From: Methylotenera_A sp036676175 | GTDB lineage: Bacteria; Pseudomonadota; Gammaproteobacteria; Burkholderiales; Methylophilaceae | DNA length: 33,622 nucleotides | NCBI GenBank assembly: GCA_036676175.1 | Contig: JAKFDL010000031.1 | Location: forward strand, 1-33,622 | Direction of reading: 5' to 3' | Notes under the pieces: generated by a model | Told to the model about the DNA's origin: nothing | The model's database searches: none | Seen by the model: the letters and a program-made list of their open reading frames with translations, nothing else | Program-made: the position numbers and the translations under genes | Shown: positions 15,209 through 22,500 of the stretch, piece after piece | Numbering within the stretch: the first letter of the stretch is position 1 | How the letters are laid out: the number at the start of each line of letters is the position of its first letter

Positions 15209-15625
15209 TTAAACTTTGGCTGCCTTGAATAAGCGTGTAAATTCCATTTGGTTTTTACTGGAAGTGGTACGGTATTTGGTTTTTAATATCGCTAATGCGT
15301 GATCCTGGTTGCCCATTTGATGTTGTGCAAGCACTTCTCCCGCACACAAATGCAACTCTGCATGGACCTGACGCGCAGTTTCATACTCTGGTAGATGGCC
15401 ATATAAAGTTTTGCCTTCGCCATAAAGCCATTTGCCAATCGCACATACATTATCCTGCGACAACGTGCCAATATCTAGAGGTTCACCGCCGGTGCCATCC
15501 ATCTCATCCAGCAACTTTTTCTTTAACACATGGTGCGTATCAAGCACGTATTTTAGATCAATGCCTGATAAAGCCAATACCTTTGGTTCAGTTACACTTT
15601 TATCCAACCAGCTTAATAACGCCAT
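15209..15625 (-). CDS. Stand-alone CZB (chemoreceptor zinc-binding) domain protein
   Basis: 138 residues that are almost entirely one CZB domain. The zinc ligand pattern is visible: His31 (DTHHVLKKKL), Cys61 in NVCAIGKWLYGEG, His88 and His92 in VHAELHLCAGEVL. CZB domains usually sit at the end of chemoreceptors or diguanylate cyclases and sense zinc or hypochlorite through the Cys-Zn site. Here there is no receptor or cyclase domain and no signal peptide, so a soluble cytoplasmic zinc-responsive adaptor is inferred. Its neighbours do not identify a partner; no chemotaxis gene is in the window. Confidence 0.85.
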   Translation of the reverse strand: MALLSWLDKSVTEPKVLALSGIDLKYVLDTHHVLKKKLLDEMDGTGGEPLDIGTLSQDNVCAIGKWLYGEGKTLYGHLPEYETARQVHAELHLCAGEVLAQHQMGNQDHALAILKTKYRTTSSKNQMEFTRLFKAAKV

Positions 15626-15904
15626 TTTTATATCCCTTAATGTTGAGCTTTTGAAATAAGAGCAAATGGCGTGCCAAATTCAATTAACTTAGCTAACTTA
15701 ATGAATTAAAACAATTTTTAAAAAAAAAGAGAAGTACTAATGAGGCGAAGTCTTTATAAGTGCACAAATGAGGTGCATAATTTTGTGGGTAATTGCTTGG
15801 TCTAGATAGCAATTTCATCGGTAACTATACATACGCTAAGTAATTTTTGGCCTATGATGTGTATATGCTAGTTTTTTGGCTGGCAGCTTTTGAGGAGAAA
15901 TAGA

Positions 15905-15973
15905 ATGGCAAAAGGACAGCAACGTAAAAACAAGGAAGTAAAAAAACCCAAGCAAGAAAAGAAGCCAGCCTAA
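15905..15973 (+). CDS. 22-residue basic peptide (MAKGQQRKNKE type)
   Basis: Encodes a 22-residue Lys-rich peptide beginning MAKGQQRKNKEVKKPKQ and ending KKPA. Short peptides opening MAKGQ-x-R-x-N-K-E with a Lys/Pro tail recur in proteobacterial genomes in my recollection; the function is unknown, and the charge suggests RNA or ribosome contact. GAGGAG lies at a good distance upstream of the ATG, and an inverted repeat begins at the stop codon. Both favour real translation despite the very small size. Confidence 0.6.
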   Translation: MAKGQQRKNKEVKKPKQEKKPA

Positions 15974-16008
15974 GCTAAATAAAGTAATGCTGCATGACTT
16001 TAGCTTAG
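15970..16008 (+). terminator. Inverted repeat at the end of the 22-codon gene
   Basis: CTAAGCTAAA (15970-15979) pairs perfectly with TTTAGCTTAG (15999-16008) around a 19-base loop. There is no T-run, so it may be a processing or stability hairpin rather than a true intrinsic terminator. Confidence 0.4.
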
Positions 16009-16053
16009 TTGCAGTCTTTGACGAGATGCTAATAAGCTTTATCGCGCTAAAAA

Positions 16054-16236
16054 TTAGGGTATGCCAATCACCTTGAGATATTCCTCAAGCGTCAGAGTGA
16101 GGTTGCTAATCGAGATATTGACCTCATCCAGATGCGTGTTTGAATCAAGGTGTAGTTTCTCTAATAGCGATTTATGTTTTTCAATCGCTTCAATATGCTC
16201 TTTAAGTTTGGCGTCTTTCAAATCTTGCTTAGCCAT
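16054..16236 (-). CDS. Small helical protein, 60 residues, unknown
   Basis: I do not recognise the family. The chain MAKQDLKDAKLKEHIEAIEK and onward is charged and strongly helix-forming up to about residue 32, with heptad-like Leu and Ile spacing, then S-N-T-H-L-D-E-V and a second amphipathic helix ending KVIGIP. There is no signal peptide and no Cys. GGAGAA lies about eight bases before the ATG, a good ribosome binding site. It is one of several very small genes in this part of the window. A small coiled-coil or helical-hairpin dimer is the best structural guess. Confidence 0.6.
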   Translation of the reverse strand: MAKQDLKDAKLKEHIEAIEKHKSLLEKLHLDSNTHLDEVNISISNLTLTLEEYLKVIGIP

Positions 16237-16341
16237 CGTTAATTCTCCATTAAGTTAAGTGTTCACTATAGCACTCGCTAGGAGCGATGGAAACATGAAA
16301 CATTAACGAAAGGTAAAACGTTTTAGTGTATATTTAGCAAA

Positions 16342-16373
16342 CCAGCAGGCCAATATCCATGCGGCTTGCAGGG
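16342..16373 (+). repeat. Stem-loop repeat, copy B
   Basis: CCAGCAGGCCAATATCCATG followed by CGGCTTGCAGGG. About ten base pairs form with one mismatch; the loop shares AATATCCATG exactly with copy A. It lies in the gap between two small minus-strand genes, about 65 bases beyond the stop of the 49-codon gene. Confidence 0.6.
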
Positions 16374-16436
16374 CAACAGTTCTAGGTCAAGTTTGACTAC
16401 AACTTGGTATGTTTAGGCTTATAAAAACCTGAGATG

Positions 16437-16586
16437 CTAAAAATCTTCGTCTTCAATCGCGTTGATTGAAAAGTAATTTTCTTCGCTAGCTTGATTCAGC
16501 TTAGTTACTTCCTCAATAGCCACTTCATAGTTAAGGTATGCATACTCTAATTGGTTTTTTTTGCTGATTACTTGGTAAATAGTCAT
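16437..16586 (-). CDS. 49-residue MTIYQVI-family protein, paralog 1
   Basis: Encodes MTIYQVISKKNQLEYAYLNY followed by EVAIEEVTKLNQASEENYFS and an acidic end INAIEDEDF. AAGGAG upstream of the ATG is a strong ribosome binding site. It is clearly paralogous to the 50-residue product of 18419-18571: ungapped, about 19 of 49 positions are identical, including MTIYQVI at the start and E-x-A-x-x-E-V-x-x-L-N in the middle. The alternating pattern suggests a small beta-alpha-beta protein. The function is unknown. It lies upstream of, and divergent from, the coiled-coil gene at 17003, the same arrangement as its paralog. Confidence 0.7.
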   Translation of the reverse strand: MTIYQVISKKNQLEYAYLNYEVAIEEVTKLNQASEENYFSINAIEDEDF

Positions 16587-16693
16587 GTTAGGGCTCCTTT
16601 AAGTGAATTAAACCACAAGGAGTAACCAGCATAGTTTAGGCCAGCAAGAGTTTATTGAAATTAATCTATACATTTCAATGAGTTAAATAAAAT

Positions 16694-16722
16694 GTATTGA
16701 TTTATATATAATCGTATTGATT
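16694..16722. promoter_or_regulatory. Direct repeat GTATTGATT at 20-base spacing around a TATAAT
   Basis: Two identical nonamers, two helical turns apart, bracket TATATATAAT. Spacing of this kind is what a dimeric regulator on one DNA face would use. No good -35 box was found on the plus strand, so promoter direction is uncertain. Confidence 0.3.
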
Positions 16723-16811
16723 GGTATTTGTATGAAGCTTCGTCAACACTGTGCAAATATTAACAAATGATGTGAAAATATGTCCCACCGATGGTAGATC
16801 TATTTACCTTC

Positions 16812-16848
16812 TGCCCTGTAAGCCATCATCCATGGGGGCTGCATGGCA
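16812..16848 (+). repeat. Stem-loop repeat, copy C
   Basis: TGCC outer arm, then CTGTAAGCC, loop ATCATCCATGGG, then GGCTGCA and GGCA. The pairing is kept although several bases differ from copies A and B. It lies 154 bases upstream of the coiled-coil gene at 17003. Confidence 0.55.
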
Positions 16849-17002
16849 TACATTTTCAATCAATTGCATCATATATAATAATGATTTAGCATGTAGATTG
16901 ACGCAATTTTGCATTCATGCCACTATAAATTTTCGGGGAAATTTTTGTTAAAATTAAATTAGCTAAATATTAGACTAAGCTTAACAATTAAATTATCAAA
17001 AA

Positions 17003-18139
17003 ATGGCAGATTTATCAGTAACCTATAGCAAAACGCCCAAAGGCTTACGTGCGCGCAGCTCTTTAATTGGCGGTCTTTCTGGCAAGCTAATGAAAGTGCT
17101 TTCGTTTATTGATGGCGTATCAAAAGCACAAACCATCTTAACCAAGCATGATGATATTAGTGCGGATAAACTGCTGGATGCCTTAAACAAACTAGAAAAC
17201 GGGGGCTACATAAAACCAGCCGTTGTAAGTGTTTTTAGTGATGATGACTGGGATTTCGGCGACACCACTAAGCAAATTGTAGTTGAAGAGCTTGCGCTGT
17301 CAAAAGCCGCAAAATTGGCACAATCACCAAATAATGATAGTGCACAGTTAGAAGCTGAACGCATTAAGCAACAAGCTGAAAAAGTACAACAGGATGAACA
17401 ACAGGTTAAGTTGACTCAACAAGCCGTACAGGCCAAAGAGCAAGAAAAGGAAAAAGAAAAAGCAAAAGAGATTGAAAAAGTGCAGCAACAAGAGGCATTG
17501 ATTAAAGCCATTGAAAAAGCCAAAGCTGAAACAAAAGTACAAGAACAGATGCAGGCTGAGGCTGTCGCGACACAAAAAAACCTTAAGTTAGAGGCATTGG
17601 CCAAATTAAAAGCGGTGCAAGAAGCAGCTAAAGCTAAGCAGGCGGATGAAGCTGAAAATGTTGAACAAGCAGGGCTGGCGGCTCTAGAAACAGCCGAAGC
17701 AAGCAAACAAGCTTTGGCGCTCGAAGCACAACAAATTGAACTGGAAAAGTCTGCAAAAGCTCAGCTTGCAGCTCAAAAAGTAGCTGAACACAAGGCTGAA
17801 AAATTACGTGTTGCTGCAGAACAAGCAGAGATGCGAAAAGCCCGTTTAGCTGAAGAGGCAGAAGCTAAGAAGGCGGCTAAAGAAGCTCTGTTACAACAAA
17901 AAATTGCAGCGGCAGAAGCTGAGCAATTACGCCTGATGGCAGAATTTGAGGCACAAACCAAACAGGAAACCCCTGCAACGCAGCAGCCTGCAGATCATAC
18001 CTTGCCTGCAGATGATGCAGCGCGAGCTGCACTGGTGGCAGAGGCAAAAGCCAAGCTAAAAGCCAAGGCTGAGGCGCGCGCGAAGGCGGCAGAAGAGTTG
18101 GCATTGGCAAAAGCTGCCAAAAAACTCAAACAATCATAA
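17003..18139 (+). CDS. KTPKG-domain protein with long Ala/Glu/Lys coiled coil
   Basis: 378 residues. An N-terminal domain of about 85 residues begins VTYSKTPKGLRARSSLIGGL, continues through LMKVLSFIDGVSKAQTIL and ends LNKLENGGYIKP; its helix-helix-wing plan resembles winged-helix domains seen at the N-terminus of other betaproteobacterial proteins, though I cannot name the family. From about residue 95 to the end it is Ala, Glu, Lys and Gln rich and predicted coiled coil, TolA-like in composition. There is no signal peptide or membrane segment, so it is cytoplasmic. The N-domain is over half identical to that of the 19581 protein. The function is unknown. DUF3820 follows 31 bases downstream. 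Confidence 0.85.
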   Translation: MADLSVTYSKTPKGLRARSSLIGGLSGKLMKVLSFIDGVSKAQTILTKHDDISADKLLDALNKLENGGYIKPAVVSVFSDDDWDFGDTTKQIVVEELALSKAAKLAQSPNNDSAQLEAERIKQQAEKVQQDEQQVKLTQQAVQAKEQEKEKEKAKEIEKVQQQEALIKAIEKAKAETKVQEQMQAEAVATQKNLKLEALAKLKAVQEAAKAKQADEAENVEQAGLAALETAEASKQALALEAQQIELEKSAKAQLAAQKVAEHKAEKLRVAAEQAEMRKARLAEEAEAKKAAKEALLQQKIAAAEAEQLRLMAEFEAQTKQETPATQQPADHTLPADDAARAALVAEAKAKLKAKAEARAKAAEELALAKAAKKLKQS

Positions 18140-18170
18140 CGCTTGCCTGTGCAGTAAGCGCACTATTTAA

Positions 18171-18392
18171 ATGAATTCAAACGATTTACAACGTTTAGTT
18201 ACCATCGCTATGCCTTATGGTAAATATAAAGGTCGCTTACTAGCAGATTTGCCTGGCAATTATTTAAATTGGTTCGCACGCAAGGGCTTTCCAGCAAATG
18301 ATCTCGGACGCTTGTTACAACTGATGCATGAGATTGACCATAATGGATTAGCAGCTCTACTACTGCCTTTAAGAACTAGCCAGACCCAATAA
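18171..18392 (+). CDS. DUF3820 family protein
   Basis: 73 residues. AMPYGKYKGRLLADLPGNYL, then NWFARKGFPANDLGRLLQLM and the HEIDHNGL end, match DUF3820, a short family annotated in places as a putative quorum-sensing-regulated virulence factor; that label rests on little. Similar segments sit next to exonuclease domains in some proteins, so a nucleic-acid role is possible. It starts 31 bases after the coiled-coil gene and is probably cotranscribed with it. No ribosome binding site is obvious. Confidence 0.9.
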   Translation: MNSNDLQRLVTIAMPYGKYKGRLLADLPGNYLNWFARKGFPANDLGRLLQLMHEIDHNGLAALLLPLRTSQTQ

Positions 18393-18418
18393 GTTTAAAT
18401 ACTCACAGTAGTTAGTTA

Positions 18419-18571
18419 TTACTTAACAACTTCCAGCTCTACTTCATTCACAAAGTAAACATGGTCCTCACGGCTTTCGTTTAACATTTGTACTTCTTGT
18501 GCTGCGGTTTCTAAACTAAAAAATGCGTAAATTGGATGATTTTGCTCGTCAATAACTTGATAAATAGTCAT
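18419..18571 (-). CDS. 50-residue MTIYQVI-family protein, paralog 2
   Basis: Encodes MTIYQVIDEQNHPIYAFFSL, then ETAAQEVQMLNESREDHVYF and VNEVELEVVK. AGGGGC upstream of the ATG is a fair ribosome binding site. It shares MTIYQVI, the Y-A pair, E-x-A-x-x-E-V-x-x-L-N and the E-x-x-x-x-x-x-N-x-x-E end with the 49-residue paralog at 16437-16586. It ends 26 bases from the convergent DUF3820 gene and lies upstream of the second KTPKG gene on the opposite strand. The function is unknown. Confidence 0.7.
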   Translation of the reverse strand: MTIYQVIDEQNHPIYAFFSLETAAQEVQMLNESREDHVYFVNEVELEVVK

Positions 18572-18940
18572 TTTTTGCCCCTAATCAATCAAATGAATAA
18601 ATGCTGTGTAACTGTCTTTGATGAAGCAATAATTAGACCAAAGTAATGTGACAATTTTAGGTTGCAAGCGAATGGTAAGGCTGAGTTATGATTCATTGGC
18701 TTAAGTGTATTATTTAAGGCACTTTCTAGAAACCATACAAAATGACCGCACCGTGCATGTGCATTAAAATTTACATTTTTGGCATTATTCCATCACTTTA
18801 ATGCGCCCTCTTTCTGATTCATGAGGATATGAACTAGTGCGACTTAAAAAGAAATTAACCTACAATCGCTGGAAGAGCTAGACCCGGTGAAGCAAGACGC
18901 GCAAAATGCAGAATAATATTTATTTCTATAGGTAATACGT
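18572..18940. other. 369-base intergenic region
   Basis: No convincing gene. There is an open stretch of 22 codons at 18848-18916 (reading ...SLEELDPVKQDAQNAE-stop) without a start codon, which could be the tail of a decayed gene. No stem-loop repeat copy or strong promoter was recognised. Confidence 0.4.
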
Positions 18941-19357
18941 ATGAAGGGGATTTTTGCAATTTTGGTGCCGGTGCTGGCATTGGTGGGCTTGATGATGTAT
19001 GCAGACAAAATGGCACCCGACGACCAAAAACCTTACCAGTTATCTGAACTGGCTAAAGTCGGTAACGAATGCGAGCTGATTTCAGAAAAGGCCGCCATGA
19101 AGTTGCCAGAAGGCTTGGAGTTTCAGCGTTTAGAAAAAGCAGGCCGCCAAGCCCGTGTGCTAGAGAACTGCATGCGCGATCGAGGCTACATGGAAAACCC
19201 AAGCTGGACACTGTTTGCCAAGCTACAGGCGGAGCAAGAGGCCAAAGCCGGCAAAGTGAGTGTGGGCGAGGCCTATGAAAGCCTGCGCCGCAAATACATG
19301 CTCATTTACCAGGCAGAAAAAGCTGAGCCAACTTATTGGATATTAACTAAAAAATAA
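18941..19357 (+). CDS. Membrane-anchored protein of unknown function, 138 residues
   Basis: I do not recognise the family. The N-terminus MKGIFAILVPVLALVGLMMY is a signal anchor or uncleaved signal peptide, so the rest should face the periplasm. That part is helical and charged with two cysteines (Cys44 in GNECELI and Cys77 in LENCMRDRGYM), which could form a disulfide. Its base composition looks a little richer in G and C than the adjoining genes. AGGTAA precedes the ATG. Stem-loop copy D begins 14 bases after its stop, and the AsmA-like gene follows 223 bases downstream; a functional link with the latter is possible but only by proximity. Confidence 0.7.
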   Translation: MKGIFAILVPVLALVGLMMYADKMAPDDQKPYQLSELAKVGNECELISEKAAMKLPEGLEFQRLEKAGRQARVLENCMRDRGYMENPSWTLFAKLQAEQEAKAGKVSVGEAYESLRRKYMLIYQAEKAEPTYWILTKK

Positions 19358-19371
19358 GTTTTTCATATCCT

Positions 19372-19402
19372 CCCTGCAGGCTAATAACGGTGTGGCTTGC
19401 AA
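19372..19402 (+). repeat. Stem-loop repeat, copy D
   Basis: CCCTGCAGGCTAATAACGG followed by TGTGGCTTGCAAG. The 5' arm and GGCTAATA match copy A; the loop has diverged (ACGGTG in place of TCCATG). It lies 178 bases upstream of the AsmA-like gene, as copy C lies upstream of its paralog. Confidence 0.5.
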
Positions 19403-19580
19403 GCAAAACTTAAATTCTATTTCGTTATATAGTTTAATCTACATATATCATTCTGTATTCCCAATTGACCTTGCCTTAGCATGCGAGTAAATTTAGCTTA
19501 CTGAGTAGTGTTTTAAGCATGCTAGGAGCATGTGGCCTAATGATTTTTAGTTTAAAAGTTTTGTAACATAACCAATCGCA

Positions 19581-22500
19581 ATGGATTTATCCGCTATTTA
19601 CAGCAAAACTCCTAAAGGCCTGCGTGCACGCGCCTCGCTCATAGGTGGGCTTTCGTCGCACTTAATGAAAGTGCTAACCCACGTCGATGGCAGTTCTAAA
19701 GCTGAAACTATCCTCCTAAAATTTGACAAACTTACACCGCAACAGCTGGGTGCCGATTTGGTGCGGCTAGAAAAAGAAGGTTATATTCGCCTTGCCACCG
19801 TCACTTCTGCTACAGATGACAGCTGGGCGCTGACGATTAACTTTGAGCCGATGGTGGTTGAAGAGTATCAAAGCGAAGAGGAGCTTGAAATATTAGCTCA
19901 AGCTCAAGCTCAAGCTGCGGAACAAGCACGTCAGAAAGAGCAGGAGCGAGCTGAGCAACAAGCTAAACAAGAAGAAGAGCGTCGCCTTGCTGAACAAGAA
20001 AAAGTCGATAAAAAGGCACAAAAACTACGCGAAAAAGAAAAAACAAAAGCGGAGACTAAAGTCAAAGCGCAGCTAGAGCAAGAACGGCTGGCGCAACAAG
20101 CGCAAGAAAAACAACGCCAAGAAATAGAGCGTATGGCGCGTGAGACTGCTAAAAAAGAGGCTGAAGCAGAGGCAAAGTTAAAAGCCAAACAGGAAGCAGA
20201 AAGAGCCGAGCAACAACAGCAAGCAGCTGAGCGTGCTGCTAAATTAGCAGAAGAAGCGCGGCTTAAAGCAGAGTTAAAGGCACGTGAAATTGCAGAGAAA
20301 GCAGAAGCAGAGGCAGAAGCCGCCGCTAAAGAAAATGCCAAGCGCGAAATAGAACGCATTTCTCGCGAAGCGGAGGAAACACAAAGAAAGTCCGATGCAG
20401 AAGTCAAAGCTAAACAAGAAAATGAGCGCTTGGAAGCGCTAAAGCTAGCCCAAGCAGCGGAAGAAGCTCGCCAGGCAGAACTTAAAGCACAAGCTGAGCA
20501 TGAAGCGCAGCTAGCGCAAGCAGCTGCTGAACAGGCAAGGGCAGAAGCTGAGGCAGCTGCCGCACAAGCCGCAAAACTAGAGCGTTTAAAACAAGCCGAA
20601 AAAGCAGCGCAAGAGGAGGCGCTTAAAGAGAAACTGGCGAAGGAAGAGAAAGCGCGCCTAGAAATCGCCAATGTGCTGCGTAAAGCTGAAGAAGATAGAA
20701 AAAATGCAGTGGCACAAGCCAAAGCAGAAAAGTTAGAAGCCAAACGCCAAGCCAAAGCTGAACAAGAGGCTCGTGCACAGGCAGAGCGCAAAGCTAAAGA
20801 AGAGGCGAAAGAATTCGCTAAGCAACAAAAATTACAAGCGCAAGCTGAAGAGCAAGCGAAGGTCGAGGCTGCACGTCAAGCGCAGGCCGAAGCTGCGCGT
20901 CAAGAGCAGATAGAAGCGGCGCGAATTGCTAAAGAGGCTGAAGCCAAACAGGCGGCAGATGCCTTGGCAGCACAAGCAGAAAACAAACAAGCGCAGCCCT
21001 CAACTAAAGATTATGAAGTACAAACCGCCGCAAAAGCAGTGCTTGCACATCTGCTTGCGGATGAACAAGCCAACATCGCAGCCAAACAGAATGCGCGGCT
21101 TGAAATGGAACGCATCGGACGTGAAGCAGATCAGATTCGCCAAAAAGCTATGCAACAGCAGAAAGTTTCTGAATCACCAATAACTTTGCCTCAACAGCAA
21201 TCTGGGGTAGAACCGCATTTTCCAGAAATCGAAAATAGTGAAGCTTACAAATTACAGCAAGATCCAGAAGATTATGATGATGTTGAAACCGCCGAAGAAG
21301 CTGCATTTGAAGCTGAAGAACGGGTTGCAGAAGCCGAAATAGTTCAAATTACCACACAGGCGAATGTTGATGTAAATAGCGAGGATATTAGAAATGCAGC
21401 TAAGGCCGAAGCAGAAGCTATGGCAAGCGTTCGCGGCAAAATGCATCCTGTTGTATCTGTAAAGAAAATAAAAAAATGGGCAAAAATGTTCGCCAAGGTG
21501 TCTCTGATTTATGTGCCTTTACTCATTTTAATAGCCTTGGTACTAGTCAATTTTATTAACTTAAGCGGTCTGGTTAAACCTATTGAGAAAATAGCTAGTG
21601 AGAGCATGGGAGTGCCAGTCAATATTAAAAAAGTGCATGCTTCGATTTGGCCGCAGCCACATTTGGTGCTGGAAGATGTGACAGTTGACACTGAAAATCA
21701 CATTGAAGCTATTCATGTGCAACCAGATACAGCTACTTTGTTCGAAAAAATAAAGGTGGTGCAATCGCTAGTGATCGATGGCTTAAATATCGAACAGGCT
21801 AATTTTGGCCAGCCGTTGCAGTGGGTCAGCAATATCAGCAAGGGTGAAAATCTAAAAGTTGAACAGATTAACCTTAAAAATATAACCTTAGCTATCCGCG
21901 ATTTACAGTTAGAATCGTTTGATGGAAAAGTAACGCTGACCGAAACTGGTGCATTAAACTCAATTGAATTGGTCAGTAGTAATAATGCGCTTTCTGTGAC
22001 AATTTCACCCCAAGGCAGCGACAATGTAATTGAATTAAAAGCCACTAATTGGCTGTTGCCGTTCAACCAAAAAATAATGTTCAGCGCCTTAAATGCAAAA
22101 GGTTTGGCAAGCCAGTCTGGAATCAATTTTAGTCAAATTGAAGGTGAAGTTTTTGGGGGGAATTTGACAGGGCAGGCCAATGTTCAATGGCCAGACGGGG
22201 AAAGCCCGTGGCAGAGTACTGGTGCATTTAAGCTTTCAAATGTAAATACTAAAGCGGTATTGAATAGTTTTGATAGTGCAATAGCCGTTGAAGGCAAGCT
22301 GGCACTGGATGCCCAATTTTCGGGCTATGCGCGTGAAGCAAGCAAACTAGCGAGCAACACCATCACCGATGCAAATTTTGATGTGCGTCAGGGCAGTATC
22401 AAAGGTATACAGCTTACGCGAGGAGTTTTAAGCCCAGGCAAGCAATCGCTCGCAGGAGATAACACTCAGTTTGATAAACTCACTGGCAGTGCTAAATTCA

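Larger units (their letters stand above)
16587..17002. other. 416-base intergenic region with repeats
   Basis: No gene was found here. It contains an inverted repeat ATTGAAAT/ATTTCAAT (16654-16679), two direct copies of GTATTGATT exactly 20 bases apart (16694-16702 and 16714-16722) around a TATAAT at 16707-16712, and stem-loop copy C (16812-16848). The remaining 150 bases before the ATG at 17003 are AT-rich leader. It separates two divergent genes, so promoters for both are expected within it. Confidence 0.5.

Noticed and set aside
15738..15803. 21-codon frame starting ATGAGGCGAAGT
   Set aside because: It has only a poor ribosome binding site and no recognisable product; chance is likely in this 280-base gap.
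17348..17706. Antisense frames within the first coiled-coil gene
   Set aside because: Same low-complexity shadow effect; products are Phe/Leu- or Cys/Ala-rich repeats.
18848..18916. Open stretch reading ...SLEELDPVKQDAQNAE before the 18941 gene
   Set aside because: It looks like a protein tail but has no start codon and only 22 codons; a decayed gene cannot be shown without a homologue.
14515..19402. Stem-loop repeats as integron attC sites or a CRISPR
   Set aside because: They lack the conserved attC end motifs, do not alternate with cassettes in an array, and are thousands of bases apart.
19931..20791. Long 286-residue open frame on the minus strand
   Set aside because: It is antisense to the Ala/Glu/Lys coiled coil; the codon pattern of that rod yields Ser/Ala/Cys-rich antisense frames with no domain. 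No start site features.
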